A stretch of 64,000 bases of DNA from Streptomyces venezuelae ATCC 10712 (GCF_008639165.1 NZ_CP029197.1:6700001-6764000); one strand, 5' to 3'. Shown: positions 50,801 to 62,613, counted from the first letter of the stretch. Notes: generated by a model not told the origin, from the letters alone. Numbers and translations: made by a program.

Positions 50801-51964
50801 ATGAGGAGCATCGCGTTTCTCGCCCCCGACTTCCTCGCCAACCCCTGGCCCCGGTACGCCCGCTTCCGCGCCGAGCAGCCGGTCTGGTGGTCCGACGAGA
50901 TCCGGATGTTCTGCGTCTTCCGCCACCGGGACATCCGCGCCTGCCTCACCGGAGCGGACTACACCGTCGAGTACCCCTTCCGGGTCAGCCGCCAGGTCTT
51001 CGGCGAGACCCTGCTCGACCTCGACGGCCCCCGCCACCAGCGGCTGCGCCGCCCGCTCGCCGGGCTGCTGCTCGGACAGCGCGACAACATCGCGTTCCGC
51101 GCGGCCGCCGGAGAACGGGCCAGGACCGCCGTGGCGGCGCTCCCGGCGGACACCGTGCTCGACATGGTGGCCGGACCGGCCCGCGCCGTCCCGCTCACCG
51201 CGACCGCCACCTTCCTCGGCGTCCCCGCCGAACGGCACGACTGGCTGCTGCACACCGTGGAGTACCTGGTCGGCCATCTGGACGGCAGCAGCGGGGACTT
51301 CGGCCGTGCCTCCGCGCTCCGGGCCGAGCTCGAGGAGTACCTGCTCGGGCTGATCACCTCGGGAGCGCCGCCCCGCTCCATGCTCGGCGAGGTGCACGGC
51401 TGGGTGCGTGACGGCGAGATCACCGCCCGGGAGGCGGTCGGTCTCGCCACCCTCACCCTCGCCGCGGGCTTCGAGACCTCGACCGGCCTCATCTCCAACA
51501 CCCTGCACTGCCTGGCCCGTCACCCCGGGCACGCGGCCGCGGCGGCCGCCGACCCCGGCCGGCTGCGGGCGTTCGTCAAGGAGACGCTCCGCTGGGAGCC
51601 GCCGCAGCACGACACCGTGCGGTTCGCCCGGCGGGACACCACGCTGGCCGGCGTACCCGTACCGGCGGGCAGCGCGCTCAAACTCATGCTGGCCAGTGGC
51701 AACCGGGACGCCGAAGTCTTCGAGCACGCCGAGGAGTTCCGCCCGGAGCGGTCCACCCACGGCTCGCTGACCTTCGGGCACGGCGCCCATTCCTGCCTCG
51801 GCACCCACATCGCGCTCGATGTGGCCGAGGCCTTCGTCGGGGCCCTGCTGGCCCGCTTCCCCGGGCTGCGCGCGGTGGACGACCCGCTGCCGCCGATCAC
51901 CGGCTCGACCTTCCGCAGGCCCCAGGCCCTGCGGATGCGGCTGGGACCCAAAGGAGAGTCATGA
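50801..51964 (+). CDS. Cytochrome P450
   Basis: A 387-residue P450. I-helix LTLAAGFETSTGLIS (A-G-x-E-T in place of A-G-x-D-T), K-helix ETLRWEPP and heme loop FGHGAHSCLGTHIAL with Cys332. The ATG at 50801 follows GGGGGCGGC. Its 3' end overlaps the NRPS start (ATGA). The presence of a free carrier just upstream suggests a carrier-bound substrate, as for P450s that hydroxylate PCP-tethered amino or acyl groups. No ferredoxin gene in the window. Confidence 0.92.
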   Translation: MRSIAFLAPDFLANPWPRYARFRAEQPVWWSDEIRMFCVFRHRDIRACLTGADYTVEYPFRVSRQVFGETLLDLDGPRHQRLRRPLAGLLLGQRDNIAFRAAAGERARTAVAALPADTVLDMVAGPARAVPLTATATFLGVPAERHDWLLHTVEYLVGHLDGSSGDFGRASALRAELEEYLLGLITSGAPPRSMLGEVHGWVRDGEITAREAVGLATLTLAAGFETSTGLISNTLHCLARHPGHAAAAAADPGRLRAFVKETLRWEPPQHDTVRFARRDTTLAGVPVPAGSALKLMLASGNRDAEVFEHAEEFRPERSTHGSLTFGHGAHSCLGTHIALDVAEAFVGALLARFPGLRAVDDPLPPITGSTFRRPQALRMRLGPKGES

Positions 51965-54900
51965 CTGTTCTCGGAGCACCCGAGGCCGCCGTCGACCGCA
52001 CCCGGCGACTGGCCGGACTCTGGCGCGCGGCACTCGAGATCGACGCGGACGGCGACACCGCGGGCTCCTTCTTCGAGCTCGGCGGCTACTCGCTGCTCGC
52101 GCTCTCCCTCGCCGAGCGGATCGGCCGGGAGTTCGGCGTCGAGGCACCGCGCACCCTGGTGTTCGAGCACGACTCGCTCGACCGTCTCGTGGAGTGGCTG
52201 GAGACGGCGGCGGCGGAACCGACCGGGGACGCGCCGCCGACCGCGCCCCCGGCCGGACCCGGCCCCGAAGCGGGACCTGGTCCGGAAGACGCGCGTACCG
52301 AGCCCGGGGCCGGCCCATCGGCCGCGGGGAGCGCCCCCGTGCGTTTTCCGCTCAGTCAGCTCCAGCAGGCGTACCTCGTCGGGGAGCACAGCGGGCTGCC
52401 CCTCTCCGGGCCCGCCGTCTTCCACGAGGAGTACGACTGCGACCCGTTCGACGTGGCCGCGCTGCGCACCGCGCTGACGGCCCTCGCCGAGCGACACCCC
52501 ATGCTGCGGGCCCGCTTCCACGAGGACGGCACCCAGAGCGCCGGCCCGGTGGCCGGCGCCTGCCCCGTGGAGTTCCGGGACCTCACGGGACTGTCGCCCG
52601 AGGAGGCCGAACAGGCCCTGCGGGCAAGCCTCGCGGAGCTGCGCGCCGAGCGGCCCGCGCCGGAGTCCGGGATCAACCTCCGGCTGCGGGTCCTCGACCT
52701 CGGCCCGTTCTACCGCGTCCAGGTGTGGGGCCGCCTGCTGGTCTTCGACGGCCAGTCCGGCACCGTCTTCGCCGACGAACTGCGGACCCTGCTCGACGGC
52801 GGGTCCCTTCAGCCGCTGGAGTACGACTACGCCGCCTACCGGCACGCGGTGGAGGCCGAGCGGGGCAGCAGGGCCCACGCCGCGGCCCGCGCGTACTGGA
52901 CCGAGCGGGCCGGCCGGCTGCCCGCCTCTCCCGTCCTCCCGTCGCGTCCCGGCCGGGGCGGCACGGACGACGGCCCGGTCACCCGCCGCTCGTTCCTGCT
53001 GCCCGCCGACGTCTGGGAGTGCTTCGGCGCCCTGGTCCGCGCCCAGGGCCTCACCCCGGCGACCGCCCTCGGCGCCGCCTTCTGCGAGATCCTGGGCCAC
53101 TGGTCCAAGGACCAGCACTTCGTCCTGAACGTCATGTACGGCGAGCGCCGGCCGTACCACCCGCACGTGGACCGGGTGGTGGGCAACTTCTCCAGCACCC
53201 TGCTCCTGGAGCGCGGACCGCGCACGCCCGGCGGTACGTTCGCCGAGCGGGCCGCCGAGCTGCGCGACCGGCTCCACGAGGGCCTGGAGCACGGCATCCT
53301 CAGCGGCGTCGAGGTGCTCCGGGAGGCCAACCGCAGCTCCCGCAGGCTCGACGGCGTGGCGGCGGTCGTCTTCGCCCCCGTCCTCGGCCCCGGCACCCGG
53401 GGCGGCGTCTTCCTGGAGCGGCTCGGCTGGCGGCGGATCCAGGGCGGCGTCCACACCCCCCAGGTCGCCTTCGACCACCAGGTCTTCGAGCTGGCCACCG
53501 GTCTGCTCGTCAACTGGGACACCCTCGACGGCCGCTTCCCCGACGGTCTGGTGGAGGAGATGTTCACCGCCTACCGGGAGCTCCTCACCGAGCTCGCCGC
53601 CTCCCCGCAGGCCTGGAAGCGCACCTCCTTCGACCTCACTCCGCCCGGCGGCCCGGCCGCCCGGCGCAGCGCCAACGCCACCCGCGTCCCGCGCGCCCCC
53701 GCCACCCTGCACGGGCTGTTCCGCGAGCGGCTCGCCGAGCACCCCGAGCGGCCCGCCGTCCTCGGCGGGGAGCGCACCGTCAGCTACGCCGAACTGGACG
53801 CCCACGCCCGGTCCGTGGCCGACGCGCTCGCCGCCGCGGGGCACGCGCCCGGAGAGCCCGTCGGCGTGGTGGCGGCCAGGGACTGGCGGCAGGTGGCCGC
53901 GCTGCTCGGCGTCCTCTACCACGGCGGCGCCTACGTCCCGCTCGCCCCCGACTGGCCCGAGCGCCGGCACCGGCAGGTGATCGAGCGGGCCGGACTGCGC
54001 ACCGTGCTCGCGGCTCCCGGCTTCCTCGCCGACGGCCCCGGCCGGCCCGCCGTCATCGACCTGGCGGCGGCGCTCGTGCCCGCGCCGGGCGACCGGAGCG
54101 GAGCGCCGCTCCCCGTGGCGGAGGACCCGGAAGCCCTGGCGTACGTCCTGTTCACCTCGGGCACCACTGGTGTGCCGAAGGGGGTGATGATCCGCCACGA
54201 AAGCGCGGCGAACACCCTCAGGGACATCGGCCGGCGGTGTGGCGTCGGCCCCGGCGACCGGCTCCTGATGGTCTCCGAGTACACCTTCGACCTCTCCGTG
54301 TACGACGTGTTCGGGGCGCTCGCGGCCGGCGCGGCCGTCATCGCCGCCGATGTCCCCCGGGGCGAGATCGGCGACCTGTACCGCCTCGCGGCCGACCACG
54401 GCGCCACGGTCTGGAACAGCGTGCCCGCCTACTTCGGCCTCCTCGCCGACTACGTGCGCAGCGGCGGCCACGCTCCGCTCGGCTCGCTCCGGCACGTGCT
54501 CCTCAGCGGGGACTGGGTGCCGCTGAACGTCACGGACGACCTGGCCGTCGTCGCGCCGGGGGCCCGCTGCCTGGCGCTCGGCGGCGCCACCGAGGCGTCC
54601 GTCTGGTCCAACGTCCAGGAGGTGCCGCGCGGCGGTGTCCCGGCGGACTGGACCTCCGTCCCCTACGGAAGACCCCTGGAGAACCAGTACTACGCCGTCC
54701 TGGACGAGGAGTTCGCCGACCGGCCCGACTGGGTGCCAGGCGAGCTGTACATCGGCGGCCGGGGCCTGGCCGACGGCTATCTGAACGCCCCGGAGACCAC
54801 CGCGCGGGCGTTCCTCACCCGGCCCGGCACCGGAGAGCGGCTGTACCGCACCGGCGACCGGGGCCGCTACTGGCCGGACGGCACCCTGGAGTTCCTCGGC

Positions 54901-56376
54901 CGCGAGGACCAGCAGACCAAGGTGAACGGCTTCCGGGTCGAACTCGGCGAGATCGAGACCCACCTCCTCGGCTGCCCCGGCGTCGCCGAGGCGATCGTCC
55001 TGGCCCAGCCCTCGGCCGGCGGCAGCGCCCTCGTCGCCCACCTGGTCCCGCGGCCCGGCACCGACGGCGCGGACCTCCCCGCCCTCGCCCGGCGGCACCT
55101 GCGGGACACCCTCCCGCCCCAGCTTGTGCCGCGCGGCTACCGGGTGCACTCGCGCTTCCCGCTGACCGGCAACGGCAAGGTCGACCGGGCCGCGCTGGCC
55201 GGTGACAGCGCCCCGTACAACACCCCGTACAGCGCCCCGGGCGTCGGCGCGGACACCGCCTCGGGCATCAGCCCGGACACCGGCACCGACCGCCCCGCCG
55301 ACGGGCGCCCCGCCGTGCTCCCGGCCGCCGCCGGGGCCGGGGCCGTGGTGCTCCGCCTCTGGGCGGAGCTGCTCGGCCCGGCCACCCCCGACTCCGACTT
55401 CTTCGACCAGGGCGGCGACTCGCTGACCGCCGCCCGCATGATGAACCGGCTCGAAGCCGAACTCGGCATCCGCCTCCCGCTCACCGCCCTGTACGAGGCC
55501 GCCACCCCCGCCGGGCTCACGACGCTCCTCACGGAGGCCGCGCCCGCCGCCGTCCCCTGCCTGAGCAGGCTCTCGGCCGCCGGAGGACCACCCCTCGTCC
55601 TGGTCCACCCGGTCGGCGGCGACGTCCTGTGCTACCGCCCGCTGCTGACCCGCCTCACCCGTACGTACACGGTCTGGGGGCTGCGCGCGCCCGGCACCCT
55701 CGGCGAGCGCCCCCCGCTCGACTCCGTCGCCGCGCTCGCCCGGGAGTACGCCACCGAGCTGCGCCCGCTGTTCGCCGACGGATCACCGGTGCGGCTGGCC
55801 GGTTGGTCCTTCGGCTCGGTCGTCGCCCACGAGACCGCCCGGCTGCTCACCACGGGCGCGGACGCGGTCGCGGCCCGGGCCGACGTCGTGATGCTGGACC
55901 CGTGGCTCGCCGACGGCGACACCACGGCCGGAGAGGACGAACTGATCAGGTCCTTCTTCGTCAACCTCTCCGGCGGCCGGGCGGCCGTACCGGCGCGGCC
56001 ACTCGCCGGGCTCACCGGCGAGGCGGCCCTCGCCCGCGCCCTGGAGCTCGCCACCGCCGCCCACCCGGCGCTCGGCTCGCTGACCGCCGGCAGCCTGCGC
56101 ACCCTGTACGCCCTCTACCGGGCCCACAGCCAGGCGCTCGCCGGCCATCGGTTCACCCCCCACGGGGCGGTGCGCACCCACGTCCTGGAATCGGAGCAGG
56201 GGCTCGGCGGCCCCGCCGGGCGGTACCTGCGACCGCTGAGCCGGGTGCCGGCCGCGCACGCCGGGCCCGGGGCGCCCAGCTTCCTGCACGTCCCCGGCGA
56301 CCACTTCTCGATCGTCGCCGAGGAGCGGGCCGACCTGGTCGCGGGGCTGATCCTCGGGAGCGTGAGCGACCGGTGA
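51961..56376 (+). CDS. NRPS, PCP-Cy-A(Cys)-PCP-TE
   Basis: A 1471-residue single-module NRPS. PCP1 has Ser44 in ELGGYSLLAL. The heterocyclisation-type condensation domain spans about 128-545, but its DxxxxDxxS motif reads R258-LLVF-D263-GQ-S266, so the first Asp is lost. The A domain (about 575-1080; FTSGTTGVPKGV at about 730) has pocket residues that I read as D-L-Y-N-L-S-L-V-W-K, nine of ten matching the known cysteine code. PCP2 Ser1154 is in DQGGDSLTA. The TE has Ser1283 in GWSFGSV and His1448 in GDHFS. It should couple an acyl or aminoacyl group on PCP1 with cysteine, possibly forming thiazoline, and release it by hydrolysis or cyclisation. Confidence 0.93.
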   Translation: MTVLGAPEAAVDRTRRLAGLWRAALEIDADGDTAGSFFELGGYSLLALSLAERIGREFGVEAPRTLVFEHDSLDRLVEWLETAAAEPTGDAPPTAPPAGPGPEAGPGPEDARTEPGAGPSAAGSAPVRFPLSQLQQAYLVGEHSGLPLSGPAVFHEEYDCDPFDVAALRTALTALAERHPMLRARFHEDGTQSAGPVAGACPVEFRDLTGLSPEEAEQALRASLAELRAERPAPESGINLRLRVLDLGPFYRVQVWGRLLVFDGQSGTVFADELRTLLDGGSLQPLEYDYAAYRHAVEAERGSRAHAAARAYWTERAGRLPASPVLPSRPGRGGTDDGPVTRRSFLLPADVWECFGALVRAQGLTPATALGAAFCEILGHWSKDQHFVLNVMYGERRPYHPHVDRVVGNFSSTLLLERGPRTPGGTFAERAAELRDRLHEGLEHGILSGVEVLREANRSSRRLDGVAAVVFAPVLGPGTRGGVFLERLGWRRIQGGVHTPQVAFDHQVFELATGLLVNWDTLDGRFPDGLVEEMFTAYRELLTELAASPQAWKRTSFDLTPPGGPAARRSANATRVPRAPATLHGLFRERLAEHPERPAVLGGERTVSYAELDAHARSVADALAAAGHAPGEPVGVVAARDWRQVAALLGVLYHGGAYVPLAPDWPERRHRQVIERAGLRTVLAAPGFLADGPGRPAVIDLAAALVPAPGDRSGAPLPVAEDPEALAYVLFTSGTTGVPKGVMIRHESAANTLRDIGRRCGVGPGDRLLMVSEYTFDLSVYDVFGALAAGAAVIAADVPRGEIGDLYRLAADHGATVWNSVPAYFGLLADYVRSGGHAPLGSLRHVLLSGDWVPLNVTDDLAVVAPGARCLALGGATEASVWSNVQEVPRGGVPADWTSVPYGRPLENQYYAVLDEEFADRPDWVPGELYIGGRGLADGYLNAPETTARAFLTRPGTGERLYRTGDRGRYWPDGTLEFLGREDQQTKVNGFRVELGEIETHLLGCPGVAEAIVLAQPSAGGSALVAHLVPRPGTDGADLPALARRHLRDTLPPQLVPRGYRVHSRFPLTGNGKVDRAALAGDSAPYNTPYSAPGVGADTASGISPDTGTDRPADGRPAVLPAAAGAGAVVLRLWAELLGPATPDSDFFDQGGDSLTAARMMNRLEAELGIRLPLTALYEAATPAGLTTLLTEAAPAAVPCLSRLSAAGGPPLVLVHPVGGDVLCYRPLLTRLTRTYTVWGLRAPGTLGERPPLDSVAALAREYATELRPLFADGSPVRLAGWSFGSVVAHETARLLTTGADAVAARADVVMLDPWLADGDTTAGEDELIRSFFVNLSGGRAAVPARPLAGLTGEAALARALELATAAHPALGSLTAGSLRTLYALYRAHSQALAGHRFTPHGAVRTHVLESEQGLGGPAGRYLRPLSRVPAAHAGPGAPSFLHVPGDHFSIVAEERADLVAGLILGSVSDR

Positions 56377-57614
56377 GGGGGTACCACTGTCAGGTCGTCG
56401 GCTTCGGCGCCGCGGCCCTCGGCGTCCCGCTCGCGGCCGACCGGGCCGGACGCCTCGGGTGGCTGTCCGACGCCGGACTGTGCTTCCTGGACGCGGCGCC
56501 GGACCGGGCGCGGCTGCTGGACTCCCGCTTCCCGTACGCCATCCACTCCAACTCCCGGGCCGGTGACTTCCTCGAAGGGGTGAGGCCGGACGGGGCACTC
56601 GGCCCCGCCCTGCGGATGCCGGCCGGCCGCGAACTGTCCCTCTCCGCCGAACAGCCGGTCCCGCTGCGGCTGGTGGGCCGGTTCCTCAACGACGTCTCCA
56701 CCGTCCTCGAACAGGAGGTGCTCCCGGACCCGGCCGTGCTGCTCGGCGCGCGCGTCGCGGAGCTCCGCCACGACGAGGACGGCGGCTGGACGAGCCTCGG
56801 CGCCGACGGCCGGGAACTGGCGACCTCGGCCACGGTCGTCCTGGCCACCGGAGCGTGGGAGGACACCGCCCGTACCGCGCGGGACCTCGACGTGGACCCG
56901 GAGCGGGTGGTCGGCTCGGCCGAACTCCTCACCGGATCGCTCGACCGGGCCGCCGGAGTGCTGCGCGGCGGCGGCCGGATCGTCGTGATCGGCGCCTCGC
57001 ACAGCGGGTTCGCCACGGTGGAACTGCTCCTGGAGAAGCTCGGCCACCGGGTCACGGCCGGGGCCATCACCGTCGTGCACCGCTCGCTGGCCCTGTCGTA
57101 CGACAGCATGACGCGGGCCCGCGCCGAAGGCTCCCTGCCGGGACAGACCCTGACGGTCTGTCCGGACAGCGGCCGGGTCAACCGCTTCAGCGGACTGCGG
57201 GGCCGCAGCCGGCAGATGTGCCAGCGGGTCGTCCGCGGCCTCGAACCCCGGGTGCGGCTCTGCGCGGCCGGCAGTCCGGAGGCCCGGCGGGCGACCGCCG
57301 ACTCCGCGCTCCTCGTGCACGCCTCCGGCTACCGGACGGCCGAGGTGCCGCTGCGCACGGCCGCCGGCGAGCCGATCCCGGTGCGGGTCCGGCGCGGCAC
57401 CACGGTCGTGGACGACGGTTGCCGCGTGCTGTCCCGGCACGGCGGCCCGGTCCCCGGGGTGTTCGCCCTCGGTCTCGGCTACCCGCGCACCGGCGACGAC
57501 GGCGTCGGCCGGGTCGGCATCAACCTCTTCCACGGCACCGACGCGGACCGCGTCGTCATGGGACTGACCAGCGCACGGAACAACGAAAGGGCACCCTCAT
57601 GGCAAGGGCGATAG
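56373..57614 (+). CDS. FAD/NAD(P)H-dependent oxidoreductase (monooxygenase-like)
   Basis: A 413-residue two-dinucleotide flavoprotein. The FAD site is VVGFGAAALGVPLAA at residues 8-22, and the NAD(P)H site is IVVIGASHSGFATVELL near residue 205. The region between contains ATGAWEDTARTAR, and the C-terminus GVFALGLGYPRTGDDGVGRVG closes the FAD fold. It is near the SidA/PvdA N-hydroxylase and Baeyer-Villiger-like superfamily but lacks obvious signature extensions, so N-, S- or C-oxidation are all possible. The GTG start overlaps the NRPS stop by 4 bp, tying it to NRPS products. Confidence 0.8.
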   Translation: MRGYHCQVVGFGAAALGVPLAADRAGRLGWLSDAGLCFLDAAPDRARLLDSRFPYAIHSNSRAGDFLEGVRPDGALGPALRMPAGRELSLSAEQPVPLRLVGRFLNDVSTVLEQEVLPDPAVLLGARVAELRHDEDGGWTSLGADGRELATSATVVLATGAWEDTARTARDLDVDPERVVGSAELLTGSLDRAAGVLRGGGRIVVIGASHSGFATVELLLEKLGHRVTAGAITVVHRSLALSYDSMTRARAEGSLPGQTLTVCPDSGRVNRFSGLRGRSRQMCQRVVRGLEPRVRLCAAGSPEARRATADSALLVHASGYRTAEVPLRTAAGEPIPVRVRRGTTVVDDGCRVLSRHGGPVPGVFALGLGYPRTGDDGVGRVGINLFHGTDADRVVMGLTSARNNERAPSWQGR

Positions 57615-58882
57615 GCAACACCCCGGGCTCCAGCGAGGAGCACCAGTGGACGAACAGCCTGGAGCGCGGCCGCGTCCCCGGCCCCCGGCTGCCCCAGCAG
57701 ACCGTGGTGGACGGGACCGGGCCGAGCACCCGCAGCGTCCACGCGGGGACGTACGTGGACCCGGTCACGGGCGCCGTCGGCACCCCGATCTTCCAGAGCA
57801 GCACCTTCGTCTTCTCCGAGGACACCTACAAGGCCTTCGACCAGGGCCACATCCGGGACGTGGCGATCTACGGCCGCTACGGCTCGCCGAACCAGTGGGC
57901 CGTCCAGGAGAAGATCGCCGCGCTGGAGAACGGCGAGAGCGCGCTGCTCTTCTCGTCCGGCATGGCGGCCATCACCACCGCCCTGCTCGCCCTGACCAAC
58001 CACGGCGGACACATCGTCAGCTCCCGTGACGTGTACGGCGGCACGTACAACCTGCTGCGCGAGGACATGCACCAGCTGGGCCGCACCGTGACGTTCGTCG
58101 ACCCCACGGACATCGCGGAGATCCGGGCGGCGGTCCGCGACGAGACGCAGGTGCTGTTCTTCGAGACCCTGACGAACCCGCTGCTCAAGGCGATCCCGCT
58201 GGTCGAGCTCGGCCAACTGGCGGAGGAGCTCGACCTGTTGCTCGTCATCGACAACACCTTCCTCACCCCGCTGTACGTCCGCCCGCTCGAACACGGCGCG
58301 CACATCGTCATCCACAGCTGTACGAAGTACCTCAACGGCCACAGCGACGTCACCGCCGGCGTGGCCACCGGACCGCGCAAGTACGTGGACCGGCTGTGGA
58401 GCCAGATGCTGAAGTTCGGCGGCTCCCTCGACGCGATGATGTGCTTCCTCCTCGAGCGCGGCCTGAAGACCCTGGTGCCCAGGATGCGGGCGCACTCCGA
58501 GAACGCCGCCGCCGTCGCCGCGTTCCTCGCCCAGCACCCCGCCGTGCGCCGGGTCCACCACCCCTCGCTGCCCGACTACCCCTACAAGGACCTGTTCGCC
58601 TACAGCCCCGACGCCTGGGGCGGCATGGTCAGCTTCGAGGTGGTCTCCGGGGACGAGGGCGCCCTGCGGCTCCTCGACCGGCTCCGGGTGCCCGTGGTGG
58701 CCACCAGCCTCGGCGGCGTGGAGTCCCTCGTCAGCCTGCCGTTCAACACCTCCCACAGCGTCCTGACCGAGCGTCAGCGCCGGGAGGTGGGCATCGAGCC
58801 CGGTCTCGTCCGGTTCTCCGTCGGCATCGAGGACGCCGCCGACCTGATCGCCGACCTGGACCAGGCACTGACCGGTCTGTGA
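57599..58882 (+). CDS. Cys/Met-metabolism PLP enzyme (cystathionine gamma-lyase/synthase family)
   Basis: A 427-residue trans-sulfuration-family enzyme. ATG at 57599 is within the upstream gene (16-bp overlap) after GAAAGGG. Motifs: STRSVHAGTYVDPVTGAVG, YGRYGSPNQWAVQEKIAALE, LLFSSGMAAITTALLAL, LVIDNTFLTPLYVRPLEHGA and Schiff-base Lys243 in HSCTKYLNGHSDVTAG. The N-terminal 40 residues are an extension beyond the family core. Members make or break C-S bonds at C-beta or C-gamma. In this cluster it could install sulfur, or release thiol from a cysteinyl adduct. Confidence 0.9.
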   Translation: MARAIGNTPGSSEEHQWTNSLERGRVPGPRLPQQTVVDGTGPSTRSVHAGTYVDPVTGAVGTPIFQSSTFVFSEDTYKAFDQGHIRDVAIYGRYGSPNQWAVQEKIAALENGESALLFSSGMAAITTALLALTNHGGHIVSSRDVYGGTYNLLREDMHQLGRTVTFVDPTDIAEIRAAVRDETQVLFFETLTNPLLKAIPLVELGQLAEELDLLLVIDNTFLTPLYVRPLEHGAHIVIHSCTKYLNGHSDVTAGVATGPRKYVDRLWSQMLKFGGSLDAMMCFLLERGLKTLVPRMRAHSENAAAVAAFLAQHPAVRRVHHPSLPDYPYKDLFAYSPDAWGGMVSFEVVSGDEGALRLLDRLRVPVVATSLGGVESLVSLPFNTSHSVLTERQRREVGIEPGLVRFSVGIEDAADLIADLDQALTGL

Positions 58883-58925
58883 CCACCCCCACCACCCCCG
58901 CAGCGACGGCGACCAGGAGACCAGC

Positions 58926-60136
58926 ATGCGCAACGGACTGAACATCAGCGGAGTGTCGGAACTCATCCACGAGATCCGGGAGAAGCCCGCGGAGGCACTG
59001 ATCGACTTCCGGGTCACCGGGCACCCGGCCCGGGACGGTGTCGCCACCCACGTACGCACCGCCCGGCACGGCTCCGTCCGGATGGCCCGCGGCTTCCGCG
59101 TCGACCAGCTCTCCCACCGTACGCGGGCCGACGACCCGGCGGTCCCCGCCGCCGGCCGGCTCGACCCGCTCACCAGCCCGTACGAGTCCGCGCTCGCCGC
59201 CCTCGGCGCCTGCGCGCTGATCACCCACATCAACGGCTTCACCGGGCGCGGCGTGGCCCTCGACGAGGTCGAGCTGACCGCCCGGGCCGAACTGCCCCTC
59301 GACGCCTCGGGACAGCCCGCCGCCGGGGCCGGCCTCACCGGCCTCGCCTGGCGCTGCACCGTGACCTGCGGCGCCGCCGACGACGTGGTCCAGGGCGTCA
59401 ACCGCCTGGTCACCGCGTTCAGTCCGAACCACCGGGTCTTCCTCGACGAGGCCGACCTCACCCTCCGGGCGCTCGTCACCCGCGGCGACGGCAGCCAGGA
59501 GATCCTCACCCTGCCCCACACCCCGGCCCCCGCCCCGGAGGGCGCCCCCGCCGGCCGGGCGCTGTTCGAGGTCCACCTGCGCTGGGAGTACGGCACCGAG
59601 GTCCACGCCCGCACCTCCCTGGAGCACGACGGGACCCGCCGCGAGGCCACCTCGGTCCTCGTCGTCGACCAGTCCAAGCAGATGCTCGGCATCGGCAAGG
59701 GCCCCAACCCGCAGGAACTGCTCCTCTCCGCCGTCTGCGGCGAACTCCTCGGCCTCGTCCGCGAGGAGACCGGCGCCACGGGCACGCCGATCGACGAGCT
59801 GCACGTCAGCAGCGGCGGCCGGCTCGACATCCGCGGCATGCAGAACGTGCTCCGCGAGGTCCCCAGCCGCTTCCACGACCTCGGCTTCGACCTGGCCCTC
59901 ACGAGCGACGCCGACGCGGCCGAGCTGACCGCCGTCCTCACCGCGGCCCTGAACCGCTCCGTGCTCCTGGCCACCCTCGCCCGCCCCAACTCCGTCGCCG
60001 TCGAACTGGGCCGCCCCGGCGCGCCCGACACCAGCTACCTCAGCAGCAGCGAGGCGGCCGAGGCCTTCCGCGACGAACTGTCCCGCCAGCAGCAGGAGGC
60101 CGCCCGCGCGGCGGAGGCCGCGGCCTCCGGCTCCGC

Positions 60137-60140
<4 letters not shown>
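58926..60140 (+). CDS. Two-domain OsmC-family protein
   Basis: A 404-residue protein containing two OsmC-like domains in tandem. The first carries a Cys in LAALGACALITHINGF (Cys96), the second a Cys in ELLLSAVCGELLGLV (Cys271). Single OsmC/YhfA proteins are thiol peroxidases that normally dimerise using two Cys per subunit; here each domain seems to keep one, and the tandem may mimic a dimer. AGGAG precedes the ATG at 58926, and the stop overlaps the next gene. Placement after a C-S-lyase-type enzyme suggests handling of persulfide, thiol or peroxide intermediates. Unusual in a biosynthetic operon. Confidence 0.82.
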
Positions 60141-61677
<1,537 letters not shown>

Positions 61678-61681
<4 letters not shown>

Positions 61682-62613
61682 CCGCCGTCCACCTGAGCGG
61701 ACTCAGCCGCCGGCACGGCCGCTGGCACGACCTGGACGCACTCGTCGACGCCGGGGCGGCCGACGCCGCCGCCGTCACCCGGCTGCGCCGCGGCGGCCTC
61801 GCCCGCTACGCGGTCCACGACGGCCCGGCCACCGGCCTCTACGCCGACTGCCTCGGCGAGACCCTGGACCGCACCGGACTCGCGCCCTCCGCCGTCGACG
61901 GGGTGCTGTTCTTCTCGTCCACCTTCTCCGCGTACGAGGACCACGCCGACCTCGCCGCGCTCTGCGCCCGGTTCGGCATCCGCGACGCCTTCCCGCTCGG
62001 CATGTACCTCGGCCAGTGCACCAACTTCTCCTCGGCGCTCACCGTCGCCCAGGGACTCGCCGCCACCCAGGACCTCGACAACGTGCTGCTGATCGGCGTC
62101 GACGTGCTCGACGACCGGCGGGCCGCTCGCGTCCTGCCGGGCGAGGTGTCCGTCTTCAGCGACACCGCCGTCTGCTGCCTGGTCTCCCGCGCGCGGACCG
62201 ACGGCTACCTGGTCGAGCGGGTCGAACACCGCTACCGGCCGGAACTGCACGCCCTCCACCCGCAGCGCGACCTGCTGCCCTACATCGACGGCTTCACGGG
62301 CGCCCTCGCCGGAGTCGTCGAGGGGCTCACCAAGGCGACCGGCCGGGCCCCCGACGCGTACGCCAAGCTGGTCCTGGCCAACCACGCCCGGCCCGTCCTC
62401 CGCAACTTCGCCGCCACCCTCGGCATCCCCTTCGACCGGGTGCCGACCGAGGGCATCGGCACGCTCGGACACTGCTTCGCCTACGACCAGCTGATCACCC
62501 TCGGCGACCTCGCCGAGCAGGGCGGCACCACGCCCGGCGACGCCGTCCTCGCCATCGGCGTGGGCGCCAACTACCTCTACAGCGCCACCTCCTTCGTCCG
62601 CTGCGAGGCCTGA
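61678..62613 (+). CDS. KASIII-like protein alpha (Cys and His present, Asn lost)
   Basis: A 311-residue thiolase-fold protein. Cys114 lies in YLGQCTNFSSALT and His236 in VLANHARPVL. The expected Asn position reads Gly259 in TEGIGTLGHCFAYDQL. An Asp (Asp270) in GHCFAYD may complete a Cys-His-Asp triad, as in CerJ-type KASIII acyltransferases, so acyl transfer rather than C-C condensation is plausible. Overlaps the adenylation gene by 4 bp and abuts its paralog beta directly, suggesting a heterodimer. Confidence 0.85.

Noticed and set aside
51520..55608. 1362-residue open frame antisense to the NRPS
   Set aside because: Gly/Val/Asp/Arg-rich composition with no domains. It is the expected antisense shadow of a GC-rich gene.
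51961..56376. Assignment of the cluster as thiotetronate (thiolactomycin-type)
   Set aside because: A Cy-containing NRPS, P450 and fatty-acid enzyme copies recall that class, but no iterative type I PKS, cysteine desulfurase or thiouridylase-like gene is visible, and the other genes do not fit. It could be revisited with the right flank.
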